From: DASYAN01 sp036501345
Lineage (GTDB): Bacteria; Chloroflexota; Ktedonobacteria; Ktedonobacterales; Ktedonobacteraceae
Length of the DNA: 9,304 nucleotides
Direction of reading: 5' to 3'
Assembly: GCA_036501345.1 (NCBI GenBank)
Contig: DASYAN010000162.1
Coordinates: 1-9,304, forward strand
Within the stretch, counting starts at the first letter, position 1. Each line of letters begins with the position of its first letter. Under the pieces are notes generated by a model. It saw nothing but the letters and a program-made list of their open reading frames with translations. It was not told where the DNA came from and did no database searches. Below, piece after piece: positions 1 through 6,249 of this stretch. A program made the position numbers and the translations under genes.

Positions 1-22
1 AGCACTCACAGTCGCAGGCAAA

Positions 23-797
23 TCAGCTACCATAGGAGATCCGATACACACGACCAGCTCCATCATCACTCACATAAAGCGCCCCATCTGGTCCTACAGC
101 CAGACCCACAGGTCTACCAAGCGTGTGATCATTATTAACAAGCCAGCCAGTTGCAAAATCTTGTACCTGACCTGCAACATTGCCATTAGTATCCAGTGGA
201 GCCAATCGACACATACAGATTGCCATCTGGCCCGATCAAAACTGTACGTGTGATGTGATTGCCTCCTGTGGGCAGATCAGGCACAATGACCTGTTTGCTC
301 GTTATCTTCAAATTTGCATCAAGCGTAAAACGGCTGACACGCGATGCTTCACCAACATAGAGTGCTCCCTGATAAAAGACCAGACTTGTCGGATCATCTA
401 ACCCACTGACCACGACCCGCTTCTCGCTAGCATGACCCGTATGTTGAGGATCAGGCAGAGCAATAATACTCCCACTGCCACGTTCTGCCACAAAGAGTAT
501 TCCATCTGGACTAAAGGTTATGAAACGCGGACCAGACAAGCCCGTGGAGAATATCTCCGCCCGAAAGCCTGGAGGCAGCTTGAGTGCCGTTAGACCAGTC
601 TTTTCACCAGAAGTACTAGTATCCTCATGAGAAATATGCGAATGCGTCAACCAATTGCGAATCAGGGACTGCTGGCTATAAAGCGCGCCTGCAATGAGCA
701 CAAGTATAATTAATACAATCGTCAATACGACTTGCCAGCGTTTAAAACGACGCGAGGAGGTTGTAATGGGCGTATTGTTCTCATCGTTCTGAGTCAT
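23..797 (-). pseudogene. Broken membrane-anchored sorbosone/PQQ-type sugar dehydrogenase (internal deletion plus frameshift)
   Basis: The first fragment (797 to 186, 203 aa) has a Lys/Arg-rich start, one membrane segment at residues about 21-40 (WQVVLTIVLIILVLIAGALY), and then the N-terminal blades of a beta-propeller: LPPGFRAEIF, LSGPRFITFSPDG, DDPTSLVFYQGALYVGE, GGNHITRTVLIGPDGNLYVSIGST. It stops two codons later. The second fragment, shifted by one frame and ending at 23, carries the usual C-terminal end of the same family (QVQDFATGWL, GRPVGLAVGPDGALYVSDDGAGRVYRI). Intact relatives, from general knowledge, have roughly 400 or more residues, so about 150 middle residues are missing at a junction near 195-210. 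Family members are exported or anchored quinone-dependent sugar dehydrogenases, or look-alikes of unknown substrate. I chose ATG at 797 because GAAGGAG lies just before it; an in-frame TTG at 827 overlaps the -10 box. An assembly collapse is an alternative explanation. Confidence 0.82.
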
Positions 798-818
798 TGT
801 CTCCTTCACCTCTTCCTG

Positions 819-847
819 ATTATACAAACCGATTCTATCAATTAGAA
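819..847 (-). promoter_or_regulatory. Probable promoter of the broken dehydrogenase gene
   Basis: On the minus strand a perfect TATAAT lies at 824-819. A weak -35 match, TTCTAA at 847-842, is 17 nt upstream. Transcription would begin near 812, leaving a short leader with a GGAG ribosome site before the ATG at 797. The control region therefore looks intact although the gene is not. Confidence 0.45.
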
Positions 848-1071
848 CCCTTTCGCATTATAGAGAAAAGCATCAGTCTTCCGCAAGAATGTACATCCAA
901 ACATATACCAAAAATGGTTATCAAATCTCCCAAAGTGTGAGATACTATAAGCTAGCAGGCAAACAGAGTCACAAGATGTTGAAAGTGGCTCGGAATAAGA
1001 AAACGAACAACACTATCTCAACGAGAACCATACTCCTGGCATTTGATCAGTGGAGATTACAAAGAGTAAGC

Positions 1072-1078
1072 AGAGGAG
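1072..1078 (+). promoter_or_regulatory. Ribosome binding site of glnA
   Basis: AGAGGAG sits 7 nt before ATG 1086. This favours ATG 1086 over the in-frame GTG at 1050, which has no comparable site. The 258-nt gap upstream (828-1085) shows no strong rightward promoter; the best -10-like string is TACTAT at 943-948 without a good -35. Confidence 0.75.
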
Positions 1079-1085
1079 CACGGAC

Positions 1086-2483
1086 ATGTCTCAAAGAAAG
1101 CCCCAGACCAGCTATGAGCAAATCATGGCAACAATTAAGCATGAACATGTGACCTTCGTTAATCTAGAGTTCACAGATGTTGTAGGGATCGCAAAGTGCG
1201 TCACCATTCCTGCAGAACAATTTTCAAACTGCATTGAACATGGTAAATGGTTTGATGGTTCTGCACTTGAGGGATTTGCACGTGTAGCCGAGAGTGATAT
1301 GTACCTCTTTCCCGATCTCTCAACCTTCACCATTCTCCCAGGCAGGCTGCGGGGACAATCCACAGCCCTACAGGAAGTAAGCACTACGCAAGCAGACAAC
1401 GAGGTCGTTGCACGCGTCATCTGCGATGTACGAACACCCGATGGCACCCGCTTCGATGGCGACCCTCGCAGCGCACTCTTGCGAGCTCAGGAGCATGCAC
1501 GTTCGATGGGCTTCAAATATCAAGTTGCTCCCGAATTAGAGTTTTTCCTGTTGAATATTGAAAACAACAAACCAGTCCCTTTACCACATGACAAAGGTAG
1601 CTACTTTGACCTTTCCACAGACACTACCGTCTCCATTCGTGGCCAGATGGTTTCTATACTACAAAAGATGGGCATTAAGATCGAAGCCAGCCACCACGAG
1701 GTAGCTCCGGGACAACATGAGCTCGACTTTGAAATAGGCGATGCTCTCCATATTGCCGATGGGCTGACCACGGCTAAATATGTCATCAAAGCTCTAGCCG
1801 CACACCATGGACTCTATGCCACCTTTCTTCCCAAACCTTTCTACGGCATTAACGGCTCAGGCATGCATATTCATCAACAGTTGATCAATCTGGAAACAGG
1901 TAAGAACGCCTTTGTGGATGAGCAAGATGAATATGGTCTCTCGGAGATCGGACGCCAATTTATCGCAGGCCAGCTCGCCCATGCACACTCGATGTGCGGG
2001 ATTCTGGCCCCACTAGTCAACTCATACAAACGACTGGTGCGTGGCTATGAGGCCCCAGTCTTTGTTAACTGGGGACGAGTCAATCGCCAGGGACTGATTC
2101 GGGTTCCATATCCGGGATCTGATCCTTACACATCGCTACGCGTCGAATTGCGCTGCGCCGATGCAACTTGTAACCCACATCTGGCATTCGCAGTTATGCT
2201 GCGTGCAGGTCTGGATGGCCTCCAGCGCAAAATGACAGTTCAACCAGCCATGGATGAGAATATTTTCTTACAAGATGAAAGTGAGCGACTGCGCCCACGT
2301 GCACGTCTCCTACCTTTAACGCTGGGTGAAGCCCTCGAAGCAATGCATGAGAATGTATTGATCCGTGAAGCTCTCGGAGACATGATATATGAGGGCTTTA
2401 TGGACGCAAAAAGCATTGAATGGACTGAATACCGTCAGCAAGTTCATTCCTGGGAGATTGAGCGCTATCTGCCGCAGTTCTAA
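1086..2483 (+). CDS. glnA: Glutamine synthetase, type I (GSI)
   Basis: This 465-aa protein matches the usual 440-470 aa of GSI enzymes, which make glutamine from glutamate, ammonia and ATP as cytosolic dodecamers. The N-terminal beta-grasp domain holds FDGSALEGF (56-64, with the Asp of the neighbouring-subunit loop). The catalytic domain has the metal ligands in APELEFF (E150, E152), HHEVAPGQHE (E205, E212), NGSGMHIH (H261) and RVELR (E354), plus the flap Glu in GYEAPV (E322). The stretch NRQGLIRVPYPGSDPYTSLRVELR is longer than the E. coli form and resembles the GSI subtype of many archaea and Chloroflexota. The enterobacterial adenylylation motif (NLYDLP-type) is absent, so control by adenylylation is unlikely. 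The gene stands alone: the upstream gene is divergent and the downstream one convergent. No GlnR-type box was seen. A glutamine-synthetase-like gamma-glutamyl ligase is possible but less likely, because all key residues are kept. Confidence 0.93.
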   Translation: MSQRKPQTSYEQIMATIKHEHVTFVNLEFTDVVGIAKCVTIPAEQFSNCIEHGKWFDGSALEGFARVAESDMYLFPDLSTFTILPGRLRGQSTALQEVSTTQADNEVVARVICDVRTPDGTRFDGDPRSALLRAQEHARSMGFKYQVAPELEFFLLNIENNKPVPLPHDKGSYFDLSTDTTVSIRGQMVSILQKMGIKIEASHHEVAPGQHELDFEIGDALHIADGLTTAKYVIKALAAHHGLYATFLPKPFYGINGSGMHIHQQLINLETGKNAFVDEQDEYGLSEIGRQFIAGQLAHAHSMCGILAPLVNSYKRLVRGYEAPVFVNWGRVNRQGLIRVPYPGSDPYTSLRVELRCADATCNPHLAFAVMLRAGLDGLQRKMTVQPAMDENIFLQDESERLRPRARLLPLTLGEALEAMHENVLIREALGDMIYEGFMDAKSIEWTEYRQQVHSWEIERYLPQF

Positions 2484-2516
2484 CATTCAATGCGATGGAC
2501 ACTATATATCAAATGC

Positions 2517-3620
2517 CTACGATCCGAGAACTATCTCGTTATATGCACGTTCATAGGCCTCAAGCATATGCACAAGTGAGAAGTTCTTGGCTACATGTGT
2601 CCGGCAGCGAGTTCGTGCGAGAGAGGATAGTTCCTTCACACGTGCCGCTGCCGCCACACAATCCCCCGGTGCTATAAGAAAACCTGTCTCGCCATCACGT
2701 ATCACTTCACCTGCCGCTCCACGGTCAAATGCAATCACTGGTGTACCAGTAGCCATAGCTTCCACCAGAACCAATCCGAAGGATTCATCCCAGGCAATCG
2801 GAAAAAGCAAGCCAAGCGATTGTCCCATCAGCTTCCATAAAGCTGCATGCTCTAAGTGGCCCAGGTAGGTCACATGTTCCCGTTCTTGCTGCAACAAAGG
2901 CCTGATTTGCTCTTCATAGTAGCGATGATGATAAATACCACCCGCAATCAATAGAGAGCGATCCGCCCTGCACGCGATTTCTATTGCCTCAGCAACACCT
3001 TTTTCTGGCGCAATCCGGCCAGCGAAGAGCAGCGGCGCATCGTCAGCAATATGGGGAGCAAATGGGATTGCATCAAGATTCTGCCCATTGTAGATGACGT
3101 AATCAAACGGCGTGTAGTCTGCATATGAATGAGCACAGGAGTGAGAAACGGTAACCAATGTGAGAGGATGTTGTTGCTGGTGAAGAGCTCGCAGTCCTGC
3201 ATTAATTTCCGGCGATACAGCGGCCAGATGGATGGTATGCATGACCGGAATGTCCTGGACAAGAGCGCTACAGGCAAAAGCTGGCCAATCGAATGCATGA
3301 ACATGGATTACATCAAACTCATGTTTATGCAGACGTAGTTGCAGGAAGAGTTTGAGAAACAGATTGGCCTGGGCAAAAAAACCGGGATCGACGGGGCGTT
3401 CCTGGCCCGGAACAGAGAAATCGGATGGAAGCACTGACTCTGGTACCGGAATCTCCTCAACAGGAATGTCGGGAACAAAAGAGCCTTCCCTGGCAAAAAG
3501 TGTTACATGATGTCCCCGGCAGATCAACCCCTGTGCAAGATTAGCCAACATAGCTTGAGTACCACCGACAAAAGGTTGAGTAATGGGTGCCACTAGTGGG
3601 GCCACAAGAGCAATCTTCAT
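2517..3620 (-). CDS. GT4-family glycosyltransferase
   Basis: This 367-aa protein has the two-domain GT-B layout of family 4 transferases, which move a sugar from a nucleotide-sugar donor to an acceptor with retention of configuration. The N-terminal acceptor domain starts with MKIALVAPLV, has the loop FVGGTQAMLANLAQGL (18-32) and HVHAFDWPA (107-114). The C-terminal donor domain has LLFAGRIAPEKGVAEAI (197-213) and the E-x7-E motif ESFGLVLVE (279-287), followed by ATGTPVIAFDRGAAGEVI. There is no signal peptide or membrane segment, so it should be cytosolic or peripheral. ATG 3620 was chosen because the protein begins there with the typical first beta strand and AAGGGA lies 8 nt before it; longer in-frame starts only add a non-conserved tail. 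It stands alone, convergent with glnA. The donor and acceptor cannot be told from sequence; lipid, polysaccharide or small-molecule glycosylation are all possible. Confidence 0.88.
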   Translation of the reverse strand: MKIALVAPLVAPITQPFVGGTQAMLANLAQGLICRGHHVTLFAREGSFVPDIPVEEIPVPESVLPSDFSVPGQERPVDPGFFAQANLFLKLFLQLRLHKHEFDVIHVHAFDWPAFACSALVQDIPVMHTIHLAAVSPEINAGLRALHQQQHPLTLVTVSHSCAHSYADYTPFDYVIYNGQNLDAIPFAPHIADDAPLLFAGRIAPEKGVAEAIEIACRADRSLLIAGGIYHHRYYEEQIRPLLQQEREHVTYLGHLEHAALWKLMGQSLGLLFPIAWDESFGLVLVEAMATGTPVIAFDRGAAGEVIRDGETGFLIAPGDCVAAAARVKELSSLARTRCRTHVAKNFSLVHMLEAYERAYNEIVLGS

Positions 3621-3700
3621 GTTAGCGTTCCCTTCCATAATGATCGGAGCACTGAGAAATTGTTTAAAACACGTTGATATCGATGATACCAATCATACTA

Positions 3701-3727
3701 ATTCTACAACTACGGGCTTGTTGACAA
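3701..3727 (-). promoter_or_regulatory. Weak candidate promoter for the glycosyltransferase
   Basis: On the minus strand TTGTCA (3727-3722) is followed after 15 nt by TAGAAT (3706-3701). The spacing is short and this is only the best match found; the leader would be about 75 nt. The -35 hexamer overlaps the TTGACA of the opposite-strand candidate. Confidence 0.25.
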
Positions 3728-3746
3728 AAGTCAGCTCTGATATAAT
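3718..3746 (+). promoter_or_regulatory. Promoter of the DUF4388 gene
   Basis: A perfect -10 box TATAAT lies at 3741-3746. Upstream, TTGTTG (3718-3723) has the ideal 17-nt spacing but matches only half the consensus, while the perfect TTGACA (3721-3726) is only 14 nt away. Transcription would start near 3753, giving a leader of about 98 nt. Confidence 0.55.
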
Positions 3747-3850
3747 TGTCAGCAATAGATGTTTCCAACAGAACAGCCGCAGAATATAACTCTAGGGCGC
3801 TGGCCGAAACCGACTGATCCAGATTGATCAGACATATCATGGGGGATTTA

Positions 3851-5116
3851 ATGAACACAGAGACAGCATTGTCTGGCACACTGAAGGATTTCGGCCTAGT
3901 AGAAATTTTGCAAGTCGTTGAACTGGGAACCATGACCGGGGCTCTCCATCTGAAGCAGGGCTCCGGGCGTACAGGTATTCTCTATTTTAACGAGGGCAAG
4001 CTAGCAAATTGCTCCGAAATGGACCCCGGTGCACTAACCCTTGGTGATGTACTGCAGCAACTTGGCATGACCATATACCAGCACATTGAACAAGCACAAG
4101 CACAACAATTGCAGGATCCTCTGGGAAAACGTATGGGAGAGCGATTGGTTTTGATGGGAGTAATAACAGAACAACAGTTGCGCGAAGCATTACGCACAAA
4201 AGCTTTGTGGATCGCACGCGACCTAGCTCTATGGCAGGATGGCACATACGAATTCTTCTCTGCGCAGAATCTCCAGAAGCTCCTCCCCCACGGTGAGATC
4301 TCGCTTGAGATCGAAGTGTTACGCTCAACTATGGAAATGGTTCGCTACAGCGATGAGTGGCAAGAGCTCAATAAGTTCCTTCCCCAAGGAATGCGTACCG
4401 CCCTCCAAATGGCACCAGTTATCCCCTATACCATGCAATTTGACATACGTACTTTGGAACTCTTTACCCATGTTAACCTCTACCGCAGAGTGCGACGTAT
4501 CGCTACCGCCCTACAACGTCCAGAGTTAGATGTGGCTCGCGATCTGGCCTATCTGGTCGAGAATCAGTTTCTCCTGCCTGCCTCTCAGGAGACATTACAG
4601 CAACCCAACGGGCACAAAGTACAGCTTCCCGAACCAGCTGAAAAGCTCCGTTTGGAAAACTTTGCCTTCCTCGACCTGATCAGCCGCATGGAACAGGACT
4701 GGGAGAGACAACATACACCAATGGAACAACTCCCCACACTCGTTAAATTTATCAACTGGACAATGGATGCACTCGCTGAAACCAGCCGCGCCAACGGAAT
4801 TGCCCTTGATCCTAATACACTTAGATCGCTGATGGTCAACGAAAACCTCTGGCGTATGGGTAGCTACCAGTTCAAGGTAGAGCAGAACCATATCAATGTT
4901 GAGGACTTCACCACACTCTGCTACGAAGTGCTCAATGGCGATATTAAACAGGCGGCTGGGTTCTATGATGAAGCTTCGGTACTCCTCCAGCGGCTACTGT
5001 GCAGCATTTTCGAGTTGATCAATTCCCGTGTCGCCAATCCGCGCGAACGCATTGAAAACCAAGAAGTATGGGAAGCAATGTTCGATCAATTTGCCCTACA
5101 GCGCAGTGAGTCCTAA
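3851..5116 (+). CDS. DUF4388 (PatA-like N-terminal) protein with an unrecognised C-terminal half
   Basis: This is a 421-aa soluble protein. Residues 6-75 fit the DUF4388/PatA N-terminal pattern: LSGTLKDFGLVEILQVVELGTMTGALHLKQG, then GRTGILYFNEGKLANC, then ALTLGDVLQQLG. Residues 91-136 carry the usual follow-on helices LGKRMGERLVLMGVITEQQLREAL and a WQDGTYEFF strand. Such domains are common in bacterial signalling proteins, often beside response regulators or gliding/GTPase systems, but their biochemical role is poorly known. Residues about 205-245 could be a small winged-helix-like segment (RRVRRIATALQRPELDVARDLAYLVENQFLLP). Residues 265-420 are helical and I do not recognise them. No receiver domain, kinase or membrane segment is present. 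ATG 3851 is preferred because GGGGGA lies 4 nt before it and the domain begins there; ATG 3839 is an in-frame alternative. It is monocistronic and convergent with the rsmD operon (13-nt gap). Confidence 0.8.
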   Translation: MNTETALSGTLKDFGLVEILQVVELGTMTGALHLKQGSGRTGILYFNEGKLANCSEMDPGALTLGDVLQQLGMTIYQHIEQAQAQQLQDPLGKRMGERLVLMGVITEQQLREALRTKALWIARDLALWQDGTYEFFSAQNLQKLLPHGEISLEIEVLRSTMEMVRYSDEWQELNKFLPQGMRTALQMAPVIPYTMQFDIRTLELFTHVNLYRRVRRIATALQRPELDVARDLAYLVENQFLLPASQETLQQPNGHKVQLPEPAEKLRLENFAFLDLISRMEQDWERQHTPMEQLPTLVKFINWTMDALAETSRANGIALDPNTLRSLMVNENLWRMGSYQFKVEQNHINVEDFTTLCYEVLNGDIKQAAGFYDEASVLLQRLLCSIFELINSRVANPRERIENQEVWEAMFDQFALQRSES

Positions 5117-5129
5117 GGGCAACAATTTT

Positions 5130-5612
5130 TCAAGCTTCGCCCCGGCGCTGCTGAGCCTCATCAATTAGAGTGACAAGATACTGAAGTTTTTTTATCGTAT
5201 GCTCGGCGTTACGCTTGTTACGTTCATAACCATCAGGAGCAAGTTGCTGAAACCAGAGATGGATATCATCTTCGGAAATATCATACCATTTGGCATCGGC
5301 CTGTAAACGCAGATAGACACGCATTTGTGGGTCCTGTTTTTTGCGAGCAGATGCGACAGGCAAGGACTCACCAGCACTCTCGCTTTCGTCAGCAGCAACA
5401 GCTGCCGCCAGCTCGGTTGACGGATGCAATTCTTTATAAAGCACCTCGACATCACCTGCACGAAAGAATGCTTCTCGTCCCACACCTCGGTGCGTTTTGA
5501 TACGGCCTTCTTTGACCCACAATTCAAGGGTTACTCGGTCCACGCCTAGGCGTCGAGCTGCCTCACCAGCATCCATAAAGGCAAAGCGCCCACCTCCAGG
5601 TTTATTGATCAT
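5130..5612 (-). CDS. Helix-turn-helix protein (excisionase/MerR-like DNA-binding domain)
   Basis: This 160-aa protein starts with a winged helix-turn-helix of the HTH_17/MerR type: FMDAGEAARRLGVDRVTLELWVKEGRI (12-38), then the wing GVGREAFFRAGDVEVLYKEL (43-62). An Ala/Ser/Glu-rich linker (66-88) leads to a charged, Trp-containing C-terminal segment (94-155: MRVYLRL, WYDISEDDIHLWFQQLAPDGYERN, then a helix) that I do not recognise. It probably binds DNA as a small regulator. It lacks the long dimerisation coiled coil and Cys ligands of classic MerR proteins. ATG 5612 overlaps the end of rsmD by 11 nt, and AGGAGG stands 8 nt before it, so translation is likely coupled. An in-frame TTG at 5618 is too close to that site. 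It is the last gene of the leftward operon. No integrase is nearby, so the excisionase-like fold is probably chromosomal regulation, not phage. Confidence 0.8.
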   Translation of the reverse strand: MINKPGGGRFAFMDAGEAARRLGVDRVTLELWVKEGRIKTHRGVGREAFFRAGDVEVLYKELHPSTELAAAVAADESESAGESLPVASARKKQDPQMRVYLRLQADAKWYDISEDDIHLWFQQLAPDGYERNKRNAEHTIKKLQYLVTLIDEAQQRRGEA

Positions 5613-6249
5613 TGCCAATTCCTCCTTCTACTTGATGCCGATAAAACATCAACAGTGTGCTTCCATAGCGGCGCTCGTCCGCAAGCACTAGATGCTGACA
5701 CTCTATAGCCGCTACACCCGCACGTTCTTTAGGATGAATCTGTACAATGACCAGTCCATCTTTAGCCATCAGGGTTGAACTATCGATCAGGGCAAGCGCA
5801 CGAGCGGCTAGTTCTTCATATTGCGGGGGAGCTACATAGATAATATCATATGTCCGCTGTCGGCTAGCAGTTGCAGAAAGGACCGGAACATGCGACGTCA
5901 GTACACCTTGTGAAGGTGGTAGTGCTTGGTGAGCTTGTAGAAATTTGAAGGCATCACTATGCAAGGTCTCTGCACGATTCGCAAGCTGGGTAATTTGCAA
6001 ATTTTCGTGCACTAATTTCAAAATCTTGGTATTCATCTCAATGAATGTGGCATGCTGGGCACCACGACTGAGCGCTTCGATGCCAACACTGCCCGTACCA
6101 GCAAACAAGTCTAGGAAGTAAGCATCTTCGACCTGCGTCGAAAGAATGTCAAAGAGTGCTGTCTTGACACGATCCATGATGGGACGTGTCCCGACCGTCT
6201 TAGGGGTCTTTAATTTGCGCCCCTTGGCTTCACCGGTTACCACGCGCAT
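5602..6249 (-). CDS. rsmD: 16S rRNA (guanine-N2)-methyltransferase RsmD
   Basis: RsmD methylates G966 (E. coli numbering) of 16S rRNA in the small subunit using S-adenosylmethionine. The 215-aa protein has the family start MRVVTGEAKGRKLKTP, the conserved TRPIMDRVKTALFDIL (21-36), the SAM-binding motif FLDLFAGTGSVGIEALSRGA (45-64), FIEMN (69-73), and the C-terminal YGSTLLMFYR (195-204). Two features deviate: motif IV reads YVAPPQY (138-144) where most RsmD proteins have a DPPY-type core, and residues about 110-131 form an extra loop, making it longer than the usual 180-200 aa. ATG 6249 has a perfect AGGAGG 6 nt upstream and overlaps the end of the 411-aa gene by 20 nt. coaD, the frequent neighbour of rsmD, is not here. 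The family call is strong; exact target conservation is inferred. Confidence 0.9.
   Translation of the reverse strand: MRVVTGEAKGRKLKTPKTVGTRPIMDRVKTALFDILSTQVEDAYFLDLFAGTGSVGIEALSRGAQHATFIEMNTKILKLVHENLQITQLANRAETLHSDAFKFLQAHQALPPSQGVLTSHVPVLSATASRQRTYDIIYVAPPQYEELAARALALIDSSTLMAKDGLVIVQIHPKERAGVAAIECQHLVLADERRYGSTLLMFYRHQVEGGIGNDQ
5621..5626 (-). promoter_or_regulatory. Ribosome binding site of the HTH gene, inside rsmD
   Basis: AGGAGG on the minus strand, 8 nt before ATG 5612 and within the last codons of rsmD. It selects this ATG over TTG 5618 and supports coupled translation. Confidence 0.75.

Noticed and set aside
23..226. Left fragment as a separate small gene with its own start
   Set aside because: Its sequence is plainly the C-terminal end of the same dehydrogenase family as the fragment before it, and it has no ribosome site of its own.
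889..1152. Rightward 87-codon open frame before and into glnA
   Set aside because: It overlaps the glnA ribosome site and start in another frame, and has no recognisable composition or ribosome site.
2525..2538. Hairpin CGAGA-ACTA-TCTCG near the glnA/glycosyltransferase convergence
   Set aside because: The stem is only five pairs, no T run follows, and it lies inside the glycosyltransferase coding sequence, so it is not a convincing terminator.
5117..5129. Possible shared terminator between the DUF4388 gene and the HTH gene
   Set aside because: Only 13 nt separate the stops; a short T run exists but no GC-rich hairpin precedes it.
5130..5612. Excisionase-like domain as a sign of a phage or integrative element
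   Set aside because: No integrase, attachment repeats or phage genes are in the window, and the gene is locked into the rsmD operon.
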